Origin: Variovorax brevis
GTDB lineage: Bacteria > Pseudomonadota > Gammaproteobacteria > Burkholderiales > Burkholderiaceae_C
Direction of reading: 5' to 3'
DNA: 64,000 nt
NCBI RefSeq assembly: GCF_030317105.1
Contig: NZ_JASZYG010000004.1
Span: 186,001 to 250,000 of the forward strand
The position numbers were made by a program, and so were the translations under genes. The notes beneath the pieces are model-generated. The model did not search any database. It had not been told where the DNA came from and saw only the letters and a program-made list of their open reading frames with translations. Position 1 is the first letter of the stretch, and each line of letters starts with the position of its first letter. Below, in pieces: positions 9,225 through 19,453 of this stretch.

Positions 9225-9338
9225 CTCCCTCCCCTCACGGGGGAGGGCCGGGGTGGGGGCAAGCGGCCCTCGATGTGGCAATGTCCAGGTGCACAGGCTG
9301 CATGCCCCCATCCCAACCTTCCCCCGAAGGGGAAGGAG
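9225..9338. repeat. Inverted pair of REP-like elements (BIME-like)
   Basis: Two related copies of about 42 bp lie in opposite orientation at 9225-9266 and 9297-9338. Each contains a G/C-rich hairpin: CCCTCCCC/GGGGAGGG in the first and CCTTCCCC/GGGGAAGG around a CGAA loop in the second, followed by a G-rich arm (GGGGTGGGGGC and its complement). The copies differ by compensated changes in the stems, which argues for selected hairpin structure. They lie between the phasin terminator and the SDR start and would be part of any SDR leader transcript. The layout matches the bipartite REP pairs known from many proteobacteria; I see no transposase nearby. Confidence 0.75.
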
Positions 9339-9384
9339 CAAACTCCCCCGCGATAATGCGCGGCGAACCATCAGGAGATATCGA

Positions 9385-10143
9385 ATGCAGATTGAAGGCA
9401 AGGTTTTTATCGTCACAGGCGGAGCATCCGGACTGGGCGAAGGCACGGCACGCATGCTGGCGGCCCAGGGCGGCAAGGTGGTCGTTGCCGACATGCAGGT
9501 CGACAAGGGCGAAGCGGTCGCCCGCGAAATTGACGGCGTGTTCGTCAAATGCGACGTGAGCCAGGAAGCCGACGGCCAAGCCGTGGTCCAGGCCGCACTG
9601 AAGCTCGGCAAGCTCATGGGGCTGGTCAACTGCGCCGGCGTCGCGCCTGCGGAAAAGACGGTGGGCAAGAACGGCCCGCACGCGCTGGGCATCTTCAGCA
9701 AGACCATCACGGTCAACCTGCTGGGCACCTTCAACATGATCCGCCTGGCCGCCGACGCCATGGCGAAGAACGAACCCGAATCGACGGGCGAACGCGGCGT
9801 GATCATCTCGACCGCCTCCGTTGCCGCGTACGACGGCCAGATCGGCCAAGCGGCCTACAGCGCCTCCAAGGGCGGCGTGGTCGGCATGACGCTGCCCATT
9901 GCCCGCGATCTGGCGCGCAGCGGGATCCGCAACATGACCATTGCCCCGGGCATCTTCGGCACGCCCATGCTCTTCGGCATGCCGCAGGAAGTGCAGGACG
10001 CACTGGCCGCCAGCGTGCCCTTCCCTTCGCGCCTGGGCACGCCGCAGGACTACGCCAAACTGGCGCAACACATCATCGAGAACGACATGCTCAACGGTGA
10101 AGTGATTCGCCTGGACGGTGCCATCCGCATGGCGCCGCGCTAA
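9385..10143 (+). CDS. Short-chain dehydrogenase (3-hydroxyacyl-CoA dehydrogenase type II-like)
   Basis: A 252-residue classical SDR oxidoreductase. The NAD-binding loop is [15 protein letters not shown], the NAG-like motif reads [10 protein letters not shown], and the catalytic residues are Ser in [16 protein letters not shown] and Tyr/Lys in [12 protein letters not shown]. The C-terminal [13 protein letters not shown] and the overall pattern match the HSD10/type II 3-hydroxyacyl-CoA dehydrogenase branch, which oxidises 3-hydroxyacyl-CoAs or 3-hydroxy-2-methylbutyryl-CoA. The ATG at 9385 is preceded by AGGAG. The stop overlaps the end of the convergent YihY gene by 4 bp. A role in beta-oxidation or branched-chain amino acid breakdown is inferred from family only. 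Confidence 0.88.
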   Translation: MQIEGKVFIVTGGASGLGEGTARMLAAQGGKVVVADMQVDKGEAVAREIDGVFVKCDVSQEADGQAVVQAALKLGKLMGLVNCAGVAPAEKTVGKNGPHALGIFSKTITVNLLGTFNMIRLAADAMAKNEPESTGERGVIISTASVAAYDGQIGQAAYSASKGGVVGMTLPIARDLARSGIRNMTIAPGIFGTPMLFGMPQEVQDALAASVPFPSRLGTPQDYAKLAQHIIENDMLNGEVIRLDGAIRMAPR

Positions 10144-11048
10144 AGCTCGCGATCCGTGCCGTTCCCGTCGAACGCTTCGCTCCACGGGGCGTTGCGCTCG
10201 AGCCGCTCGTATTGCGCAATCACCTGCGCGCCAAAGAGCACCAGCGTCGCGGCGATCTCCAGGCTCAGCAGCACCACGATGGCGGTGGTGAACGAGCCAT
10301 AGACGACGCTCACTTGCGACAGCGTCGAAAAGTACCAGATCAGCACGCGGCGTGTCAGTTCCCAAAGCAAGGTGGCCGTCACCCCGCCGATCAGCGCGTG
10401 GCTCAACGACAGGCGACCCACGGGCATCACCATGTAGAGCGAGGTCAGCATGAATATCTCCCCGCCCAGGCCCAGCATGTAGAGCAGAAAGCCGGAAACC
10501 CCCGAGAGCGACCACGTGCGCCCCAGCAATTCCACGCTTTCCTGACCGATGACCTGCAGCGCGCCGGCCACCAGCGTGACCAGCAGCAGCCCCACGCACA
10601 GGCAAAGCATGTAGATGTAGGGCATCACGGCCGAGATGAGGAAGTGACGCGAACGCGCGGCCTTGCGGTGATGAAAAATCACCGACATTGCGCTTTCCAG
10701 GACCGTGAAGGCCAGCGAGCTGAAGAAGATCATCGTGATCAACAGCACCGGCCCAAGGACGTCGCGGTGCGTCAGGAAGTTCGACAGTTCCTGCACCAGC
10801 GCCCTGGACTGGCCCGGCAGCAGCCATTCCAGGTAGCGACCCACCGTCGCCAGCAACTCGGACTGCTCGATGAAACGCGACATCGCAAACACGCTCAGGA
10901 TGATGAGCGGCACCACCGACAGCAGCGCGTAGTACGCAACCGCGCCTGCCAGCAGCAGGCCCTGGTTCTCCCGGAAGCCCTTGACCGCATCCCACAAGAA
11001 GCGCAGGGGATGTCGAACGGCGACAAGGAATGGCGGCCTTCGGTTCAT
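10140..11048 (-). CDS. YihY/BrkB-family inner-membrane protein
   Basis: 302 residues with six predicted membrane segments and the YihY (formerly RNase BN) family pattern: a start near [30 protein letters not shown], central [31 protein letters not shown], and C-terminal [33 protein letters not shown]. The family is of unknown function; the old RNase BN assignment was shown to be wrong for E. coli. The length is normal. It is divergent from dnaG with only 77 bp between the two starts, so their promoters must overlap or lie close. Confidence 0.88.
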   Translation of the reverse strand: MNRRPPFLVAVRHPLRFLWDAVKGFRENQGLLLAGAVAYYALLSVVPLIILSVFAMSRFIEQSELLATVGRYLEWLLPGQSRALVQELSNFLTHRDVLGPVLLITMIFFSSLAFTVLESAMSVIFHHRKAARSRHFLISAVMPYIYMLCLCVGLLLVTLVAGALQVIGQESVELLGRTWSLSGVSGFLLYMLGLGGEIFMLTSLYMVMPVGRLSLSHALIGGVTATLLWELTRRVLIWYFSTLSQVSVVYGSFTTAIVVLLSLEIAATLVLFGAQVIAQYERLERNAPWSEAFDGNGTDREL

Positions 11049-11125
11049 GCGTCCAGTTCCATGCGCGCGAGTATGCCCGCCGGCGACGGGTCTTGGTCGC
11101 TTGCGTATGATTTGGCCGCTCCCCC

Positions 11126-13096
11126 ATGACCATCCCCGCCTCTTTCATCCAGGAACTGATCGCCCGCGCCGACGTGGTCGAGATCGTCGGCCGCTACGTG
11201 CCGCTGAAAAAGGCCGGCGCCAACTACATGGGCCTGTGCCCATTCCACGGGGAAAAGTCGCCCTCGTTCTCGGTGAGCCCGACCAAGCAGTTCTATCACT
11301 GCTTCGGCTGCGGCGTGCACGGCAACGCCATCGGCTTCCTGATGGAGCACGGCGGCATGGGTTTTGTCGAGGCGGTGCACGACCTGGCCGGCCAATACGG
11401 CCTGGAAGTGCCCGACGAGCACGGCTCGCCGGAAGACCGCGCGCGCGCCGCCCAGCAACGCCAGAAGCAGGCCACGCTGTCCGACGTGCTCGAAAAGGCG
11501 GGCGACGCCTACCGCAAGCACCTGAAAGACTCCGACCGCGCCGTGGAGTACTTCAAGGGCCGCGGCGTGTCCGGCGAGATTGCGCGGCAGTTCGGCCTGG
11601 GCTACGCGCCCGAGGGCTGGCGCGCGCTGGCCAGCGTCTTCCCGCAGTACGACGACCCGCTGCTGGTCGAAAGCGGCCTGGTCATCACCGGCGAGGAAGG
11701 CGAAGACAAGCGCTACGACCGCTTCCGCGACCGGGTCATGTTCCCCATTCGCAACGTCAAGGGCGAATGCATCGGCTTTGGGGGCCGGGTGTTGGGCGAC
11801 GAGAAGCCCAAGTACCTCAATTCGCCCGAAACGCCCGTGTTCAGCAAGGGCCGCGAGCTCTACGGCCTGTTCGAGGCCCGGGCCGCCCTGCGCGAAAAAG
11901 GCTACGCGCTGGTCACCGAAGGCTACATGGACGTGGTGGCGCTGGCGCAGTTGGGCTTTCCCAACGCCGTCGCCACGCTGGGCACCGCCTGCACCACGGA
12001 ACACGTCCAGAAGCTCTTCCGCTTCACCGATTCCGTGGTCTTCAGCTTCGACGGCGACGCCGCGGGCCGGCGGGCGGCGCGCAAGGCGCTGGATGGCGCC
12101 CTGCCCTACGCGAGCGACGTGCGAAGCGTCAAGTTCCTCTTCCTGCCGGCCGAGCACGACCCCGACAGCTTCATTCGCGAGTACGGTGCCGACGCCTTTG
12201 CCCGCTTCGTGACCGAGGCCACGCCGCTCAGCCGCTTCATGCTCGAAGTGGCGCGCGACGGCCTGGATCTGGGCAGCGCGGAGGGCCGCGCCCACCTCAG
12301 CAGCAACGTGCGGCCGATGTGGAGTGCGCTGCCCGAAGGCGCCCTCAAGCGCCAATTGCTGGGCGAGATCGCCACCCTCGTGCAGTTGAGCGCGCAGGAA
12401 CTGTCGGACCTGTGGGCGCCCGCCGCAGCGCCGCCGCGGTCCGCCCAAGCTCCGAACGCACGCCACGACGAGTGGGAGTACGTGCCGGAATACGGCGAGG
12501 GCTACGGGCAGAGCGAACCCTCTTGGGGTGGCGGGGAGTACAGCCCGAACCGCGACGGCGAACAACGCCCCTTCAAGAAGCGCTTCAACAAGCGCTTCGA
12601 CAAGAAGGCAGCGCCCTATCGCCCCGCGGCCGGCCGCGTCAAGCCGCCATCACGCCCGGAGGTGGCCGCACGGCTCCTGCTGTCGAACATGGCGCCCTGG
12701 GACGGTCTGTCGCACGAACTGCACAACGTGTTGTGCGACCAGGCGGGCGAGATCGGGGAGTTGTTCCGCTGGCTCGATGCGCAATTTCACGAGCATGGCG
12801 TCATCCCCTGGGCGGCCTTGCGCGAAGGGCTGCGCGGGCAGGCTTTCGAGGCCTTGTCGCTGCGGTTGATGACCGGCCCTGACGGCGCGCCGGTTGGCGA
12901 CATGAGCGAAGACCCGCAGGAGCAAGCGCTTGCGGACACGGCCATCGAACTCAAGGACGTGCTCAACCGCATGCTGATCGAGCACATCGACGCCCAACTG
13001 ACGGCAACCGCCAACGTTTTCGGCAAGGACCCCGAGGCGCCTGAGCGCTACCGCGCTCTGCAAGCGCGAAAAAAAGAGCTTCACGCCAGCCTTTAG
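11126..13096 (+). CDS. dnaG: DNA primase
   Basis: A 656-residue replicative primase that makes RNA primers at the fork with DnaB helicase. The N-terminal CHC2 zinc finger is intact (YMGLCPFHGEKSPSFSV, then HCFGCGVHGNAIGF). The TOPRIM catalytic core follows with VTEGYMDVVALAQLGFPNA, the acidic DGD in FSFDGDAAGRRAAR, and EHDPDSFIREYGADAF. A charged, glycine/arginine-rich linker (about residues 430-510) joins the C-terminal DnaB-interaction domain. TATGAT at 11106-11111 could be a -10 box only 14 bp before the ATG, which would give a very short leader. Unusually for beta-proteobacteria, no rpsU or yqeY precedes it. Confidence 0.97.
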   Translation: MTIPASFIQELIARADVVEIVGRYVPLKKAGANYMGLCPFHGEKSPSFSVSPTKQFYHCFGCGVHGNAIGFLMEHGGMGFVEAVHDLAGQYGLEVPDEHGSPEDRARAAQQRQKQATLSDVLEKAGDAYRKHLKDSDRAVEYFKGRGVSGEIARQFGLGYAPEGWRALASVFPQYDDPLLVESGLVITGEEGEDKRYDRFRDRVMFPIRNVKGECIGFGGRVLGDEKPKYLNSPETPVFSKGRELYGLFEARAALREKGYALVTEGYMDVVALAQLGFPNAVATLGTACTTEHVQKLFRFTDSVVFSFDGDAAGRRAARKALDGALPYASDVRSVKFLFLPAEHDPDSFIREYGADAFARFVTEATPLSRFMLEVARDGLDLGSAEGRAHLSSNVRPMWSALPEGALKRQLLGEIATLVQLSAQELSDLWAPAAAPPRSAQAPNARHDEWEYVPEYGEGYGQSEPSWGGGEYSPNRDGEQRPFKKRFNKRFDKKAAPYRPAAGRVKPPSRPEVAARLLLSNMAPWDGLSHELHNVLCDQAGEIGELFRWLDAQFHEHGVIPWAALREGLRGQAFEALSLRLMTGPDGAPVGDMSEDPQEQALADTAIELKDVLNRMLIEHIDAQLTATANVFGKDPEAPERYRALQARKKELHASL

Positions 13097-13436
13097 CGGT
13101 CCCGCAACGCCACAGGCAGCCTGAAATAGCGTAGAAACCCGGCTTGAAAAAGCCGCATCGCGCTATAATGTAAGGCTTCGTGAGTGGTGATAACCCTCAC
13201 GAAACTGATACCAGGCAAGAGCGACAGCAGCACCTCCGGGCCGGCCCCCATAGCGCAATGCACTCCCAAAACGGGATAAGGGCCAAATTACCGCAAGGAC
13301 TGCACACCAAATGTTCGCCCGACATCTTGCCGATGGATCGTGTGCTGGGGATTTCGTTCCCCTGACCCCTCCGTATGCCCGCGCCGGGTGAGTGGCGCCG
13401 TGATTCCGCTTGTTCATTCTTGTTGTTCGAGGTTGT
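13097..13436 (+). other. 340-bp gene-free gap with a long potential RNA leader of rpoD
   Basis: No convincing coding frame was found here. The part downstream of the TATAAT box contains several dyads: TTCGTGAG/CTCACGAA (13177-13184 with 13196-13203) right at the expected transcript start, a 10-bp palindrome GGGCCGGCCC (13238-13247), and GGGGA/TCCCC near 13347-13362. Together they could form a structured 5' leader. Base composition is less G+C-biased than in the flanking genes, and the short open frames have codon use unlike the neighbours. I do not recognise a known riboswitch or Rfam-type motif. Whether this is a regulatory leader is inference. Confidence 0.45.
13144..13169 (+). promoter_or_regulatory. 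Probable promoter of the rpoD transcript
   Basis: A consensus TATAAT lies at 13164-13169. TTGAAA at 13144-13149 is the best -35 match but its spacing of 14 bp is short, and the proper distance holds only GGCTTG. The -35 region is also part of a small hairpin CGGCTT-GAAA-AAGCCG (13140-13155). A transcript starting near 13176 would have a leader of about 260 nt before rpoD. Confidence 0.5.
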
Positions 13437-15776
<2,340 letters not shown>

Positions 15777-15813
15777 GCCTGGAGCCGGCGCAATGCCGGC
15801 AACAAGACCACCA

Positions 15814-15853
15814 AGCGCCCGGCCGCCCATTCATGGGTGCCGGGCGCTTTTTC
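15814..15853 (+). terminator. Rho-independent terminator after rpoD
   Basis: A 10-bp stem AGCGCCCGGC/GCCGGGCGCT, extended inside by CCCAT/ATGGG around a TC loop, is followed by TTTTTCTT. It lies 38 bp after the rpoD stop. Confidence 0.92.
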
Positions 15854-15911
15854 TTGTGCGTCCATCTACCATCGCGCATCTGTTCCGCCGCCAGACAAGA
15901 ACAAAGAACAC

Positions 15912-16466
15912 ATGCACCCCCACCAACTGCTCGCCGACTATGGCTACTACGCCGTGTTCTTCATCGGGCTGTTCGAGGGAGAGACGATCCTGATGCTGGG
16001 GGCTTATGCGGTGCATCAGGGCGTTTTGTCGATGCTGCCGCTGGTCGCCTGCGGGGCGCTGGCGGCCTTTGCCGCCGACCAGTTCTACTTTCATGTGGGG
16101 CGTCGCAAGGGCAAGGAATGGTTGGCGGCGCGGCCGTCGCTGGCGGCACACCTGGAGCGCGTGAGCGGTTTCATCGAACGGCATCCGGTCGCCACGGTGT
16201 TCCTGATGCGCTTCGCCTGGGGCTTTCGCATCGTGATGCCGGCGGCGCTGGGCATGGGCACGATGTCCGCAGCCGTGTTCGTGGGGCTGGATGCGTTGGC
16301 GGCGGTGTTGTGGGCCACCGTGGTGGCGACGTTCGGGGTCGAAGTCGCCGGTGTCGTCCACGGCCTTGTGGGTCAGGTGAGATATCACGAACACCTGATC
16401 ATCTTTGGCGCCCTCGCGCTGGCGCTGATCGTGGCACTGCTGCGGCAGTGGCGCATGCGGCGCTGA
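15912..16466 (+). CDS. DedA-family membrane protein
   Basis: A 184-residue inner-membrane protein of the DedA (SNARE-associated/VTT) superfamily, with the usual FEGETILMLGAYAVHQG and the re-entrant arginine segment VFLMRFAWGFRIVMPAALGMG. Family members act in undecaprenyl-phosphate or phosphatidylethanolamine flipping and in membrane-potential homeostasis. The start at 15912 (MHPHQLLADYGYY) matches the family; the upstream open frame belongs to the rpoD terminator. It stands alone between that terminator and a convergent flavodoxin gene. A second, more typical DedA protein is encoded at 49275-49937. Confidence 0.88.
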   Translation: MHPHQLLADYGYYAVFFIGLFEGETILMLGAYAVHQGVLSMLPLVACGALAAFAADQFYFHVGRRKGKEWLAARPSLAAHLERVSGFIERHPVATVFLMRFAWGFRIVMPAALGMGTMSAAVFVGLDALAAVLWATVVATFGVEVAGVVHGLVGQVRYHEHLIIFGALALALIVALLRQWRMRR

Positions 16467-16587
16467 CGTGAGTCGTCCGGGACGATGGGGCGCATTCCGC
16501 GTTGGCAGGGAACTTCAAAATGGTGCTGAGCAGCGGTGCGAGCCGAGGGCACCGGAACCGCCCGACAGGGACCATGTCAGCGGAGGC

Positions 16588-17085
16588 TCAGTACACCCCC
16601 AGCGCCAGTCCCGCCGCCAGTGCCTCGCCCATCTCCCGGCAGCGCGCCAGGTCGTCGGCGCCGATCTGCTTGGGCCGCAGGATCGCTTCCGGCGTTTGCG
16701 CGTGCGTGCAGACGATCAAGGTAGGCGCCACGGACTTGAGTCGCCAGCCGGTGGCGATGCGCTCCAGTTGGCGCGCGGCGTTCTGGCCATCGCTGCCGGC
16801 GCAGATCAAGGCTGCGTACGGGCGGCCATTGAGGCGATCGAGCGCGGCGTAGTAGCAGCGGTCGAAAAAGTCCTTCATCAAGCCGGCCATCGACGCGAGG
16901 TTCTCCGGCGTGGCGAAGATGTAGCCGTCGGCCCCCAACACGTCATCGGGTTGTGCCTCGTGTGCGCGAAGCAGGCGCACGCGCACGCCCGCCTCGTCGC
17001 TGGCACCTTGCGCGGCAGCTTGTGCCATCTGCTCGGTGCCGCCAGTCATCGAGTGATAGACGATCAAAAGCGTGCGGGGGTTCAT
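16588..17085 (-). CDS. Flavodoxin-like protein / NAD(P)H-dependent oxidoreductase
   Basis: 165 residues with the flavodoxin fold. The FMN phosphate loop is HSMTGGTEQMAQ close to the N-terminus, followed by DGYIFATPENLASMAGLMKDFFDRCYY, which is the WrbA/flavodoxin_2-like dimethylbenzyl-side loop, and GRPYAALICAGSDGQNAARQLE. It would carry out two-electron flavin chemistry in the cytoplasm; the partner is unknown. I chose ATG 17085 (MNPRTLLIVYHSMTGG), since the family begins at this strand. It is divergent from the Bcr/CflA efflux gene with 156 bp between the starts. Confidence 0.8.
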   Translation of the reverse strand: MNPRTLLIVYHSMTGGTEQMAQAAAQGASDEAGVRVRLLRAHEAQPDDVLGADGYIFATPENLASMAGLMKDFFDRCYYAALDRLNGRPYAALICAGSDGQNAARQLERIATGWRLKSVAPTLIVCTHAQTPEAILRPKQIGADDLARCREMGEALAAGLALGVY

Positions 17086-17241
17086 GGCGGGCAGCATAGC
17101 GCTGCGCGGCGACGAGCGAGCGAGCGCTCATGCACGCTGCAACAACCCCGCGGCGCGCGGCAGGCAGGCATTGCTTGACAATGCGGATCCCAGCTCGATC
17201 ACTTCAGCGCCCTCCGTGGTCTGAACAACAAGAACGACACC

Positions 17242-18471
17242 ATGAATCCTGACGCCGCGAAGATCTGGTCCGCACCGCGCTGGGCACTGGCCGTGTTGCT
17301 GGCGGTGCTCGGCATGCTGGGGCCGTTCTCCATCGACACCTACATCCCGGCCTTCTCGGGCATCGCGCGCTCGATCGGTGCCACACCAGTCGAGATGCAG
17401 CAGACGCTGTCGGCCTACCTCTTCGGCTACGCCTTCATGAACCTGTTCCACGGCGCGCTGTCGGACAGCTTCGGGCGGCGGCCGGTGGTGCTGTGGGGCC
17501 TGGCGGTGTTCACGGTCGCATCGCTGGGCTGCGCGCTGTCTCAGACGATCGGGCAACTCGTCTTGTTCCGGGCCTTGCAGGGCCTGTCGACCGGCGCCGG
17601 CATCGTCGTCTCGCGCGCGGTGATCCGCGACATGTTCCCGCCGGCCGAAGCGCAGAAGGTGATGAGCCAAGTCACCATCTACTTTGGCGTTGCGCCGGCC
17701 ATCGCGCCGATCATCGGCGGCTTTCTCTTCGTGCACGCGGGCTGGCACAGCATCTTCTGGTTCCTCGTGGGCGTGGGCGTGGTGCTGTTCGTGGCCAACT
17801 ACAGGCTGCTGCCCGAGACGCTGCATGACGACCACAAGCAACCCTTCAACCCGGGCCATCTGCTGCGCGGTTATTGGGACCTGTGCTCCGACCCGCGCTT
17901 CCTGCTGCTCGCGCTGGCCAGCGGCGTGCCCTTCAACGGCATGTTCCTCTACGTGCTCGCGGCACCGGCCTTCCTGGGCGACCATCTGGGGCTGGCGCCC
18001 ACGCAGTTCTTCTGGTTCTTCATCCTGACCATCGGCGGCATCATGGCCGGCGCGTGGCTGAGCGGACGCAAGGCAGGCAACGTGAAGCCCAAGCGCCAGA
18101 TCCGCGACGGCTTTCTCATCATGCTGCTGACCTCCATCGTCAACGTGGTGGCCAACGCGCTCTTCACGGCGCATGTGGGTTGGGCGCTATGGCCCATCGG
18201 CATCTTTGCGTTCGGCTGGGCGCTGATGGTGCCCGTCATCACGCTGCTGGTGCTGGACCTGCACCCCGAGCGCCGCGGCATGGCCTCATCGCTTCAGGCG
18301 GTGATCGGCGCGGTGGCGAACGCGGTGGTTGCGGGTGTGGTGGCGCCCCTGGTCATGCATTCGACCATCGCCATGGCGCTGACCTCCGCCGCCATGATGG
18401 GTGTCGGGCTCGTCGCATGGTGGTGGTTGCGACATCGCTGGCCGGAGCTTGGGCGCGAGCACGCTTTGTAG
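17242..18471 (+). CDS. Bcr/CflA-family multidrug efflux MFS transporter
   Basis: A 409-residue, 12-span major facilitator. LGPFSIDTYIPAFSGIARSI in the first membrane span, FHGALSDSFGRRPVVLWGL in loop 2-3 and RFLQG-like FRALQGLSTGAGIVVSRAVIRDMF are typical of the Bcr/CflA group of the DHA1 drug:H+ antiporters. It probably exports hydrophobic drugs or dipeptides. The central loop is short and the C-terminal half (VITLLVLDLHPERRGMASSLQAV) is complete. No regulator gene lies next to it; the divergent neighbour is the flavodoxin. Confidence 0.9.
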   Translation: MNPDAAKIWSAPRWALAVLLAVLGMLGPFSIDTYIPAFSGIARSIGATPVEMQQTLSAYLFGYAFMNLFHGALSDSFGRRPVVLWGLAVFTVASLGCALSQTIGQLVLFRALQGLSTGAGIVVSRAVIRDMFPPAEAQKVMSQVTIYFGVAPAIAPIIGGFLFVHAGWHSIFWFLVGVGVVLFVANYRLLPETLHDDHKQPFNPGHLLRGYWDLCSDPRFLLLALASGVPFNGMFLYVLAAPAFLGDHLGLAPTQFFWFFILTIGGIMAGAWLSGRKAGNVKPKRQIRDGFLIMLLTSIVNVVANALFTAHVGWALWPIGIFAFGWALMVPVITLLVLDLHPERRGMASSLQAVIGAVANAVVAGVVAPLVMHSTIAMALTSAAMMGVGLVAWWWLRHRWPELGREHAL

Positions 18472-18494
18472 TGCGCTGTCCCGCGGTGGGTGGA

Positions 18495-18644
18495 TCAGCC
18501 GGCAGCGTCGCGCCGCGGCACCTTCGACCGGCGCAACAGCGCGTCGGCGTCCATCGTGAGCATGACCGCGATCATGATCAGCGACTGCATGCACAGCACG
18601 CTCACGCTGAGTGCGACGATGGTGAATATTTCCTTGAGTGGCAT
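18495..18644 (-). CDS. 49-residue single-span membrane protein
   Basis: A small gene with a good ribosome-binding site (GGAG 8 bases before the ATG at 18644). The product has one long hydrophobic helix (IFTIVALSVSVLCMQSLIMIAVML, residues 5-28) followed by a charged tail rich in Arg/Lys/Asp. I do not recognise it. It converges on the Bcr/CflA gene with 23 bp between the stops. The isolated position and clear ribosome-binding site support a real small protein, but no homology can be claimed. Confidence 0.55.
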   Translation of the reverse strand: MPLKEIFTIVALSVSVLCMQSLIMIAVMLTMDADALLRRSKVPRRDAAG

Positions 18645-18820
18645 GAGGTGATCTCCGTGCAATGGCTCATGGGGGTGGTCGTTGCGGCGCCTGAAGGGAC
18701 GGAACTCCGCGGGGATTGCCGCCGCCAGGCGCAGCGTCTCACCGACCTGTCGCACCGGACGGGCTTGTACGCTGACCCGATCGAGCCTGCATGGGGTGCA
18801 GGCTCAAGAACGATGCGCCT

Positions 18821-19315
18821 TCAAAAGGTCGCATTGAAGGCGGGACTGCCCGCAATCTGGCACTCGCCGCTGCCGCCGCCCTTCATGCCCATTTCGGGCT
18901 GCGCCAGTTGCAGCCGGCAGCGCATGGCACGACCCGTCGGGTCTTTCAGGTTGGCGATCACCTTGCCGCTGTAGACGGTGCCGAACTGCACGACGTCGAA
19001 TCCGCCCACGCCCCAGCCCTCGTAGGGCCAGTCGGACCATGCCATCGGCCAGGGGTCCCACATCGGCGCGAGCGACTCGGTCACGGTTTGCCGCGTCACC
19101 TGCGTGAAGCGGCCCTGGAACGTGCTGTCGGGCGTGGTGGCGGTCATGGTGCCGTCGATGGACCCATCGCGGCTTTGCCAGCTGAAAAGCACCGGCTGTG
19201 CCGGCTTGCCCTTTTGCACGATGTCGCCGCCGCCCATGCCGCTGCTGGCGCAGCCGTTGAGCACGGCAAGGGCAGCGATGACGAAAGCGGTCGCGAGGCC
19301 TGTTTGAAAGTTCAT
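18821..19315 (-). CDS. Uncharacterised outer-membrane lipoprotein
   Basis: 164 residues with a type II signal peptide (lipobox LNGC, cleavage before Cys22). The mature protein starts with a Gly/Ser linker and then a beta-rich domain with a tryptophan-dense segment (WDPWPMAWSDWPYEGWG) and the end LKDPTGRAMRCRLQLAQPEMG. The pattern resembles small envelope lipoproteins with a DUF-type beta fold, but I do not recognise a named family. It is a single gene between the 49-residue membrane protein and the NodT-type factor, with 138 bp to the latter. Confidence 0.8.
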   Translation of the reverse strand: MNFQTGLATAFVIAALAVLNGCASSGMGGGDIVQKGKPAQPVLFSWQSRDGSIDGTMTATTPDSTFQGRFTQVTRQTVTESLAPMWDPWPMAWSDWPYEGWGVGGFDVVQFGTVYSGKVIANLKDPTGRAMRCRLQLAQPEMGMKGGGSGECQIAGSPAFNATF

Positions 19316-19453
19316 GGATGGCTTCCAGGGAAACGGGTTGGACAGCGGGCGGCATTCATACCGCCTTCAAGGTGTCCAGAGCTTATTTCTCGAGCGCATC
19401 CACGTGTTGCCTGCGCGTCCCGGTTCTTGACCTGCAGGCTCTTTAGCAGGCTG

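Noticed and set aside
13140..13155. Hairpin CGGCTT-GAAA-AAGCCG as a terminator for dnaG
   Set aside because: No T-run follows and it overlaps the presumed -35 region of the rpoD promoter. It is noted only as a small GNRA-loop hairpin.
13180..13365. A possible 61-codon gene or upstream frame in the rpoD leader
   Set aside because: The GTG start lies inside the first hairpin, there is no ribosome-binding site, and codon use differs strongly from the neighbouring genes.
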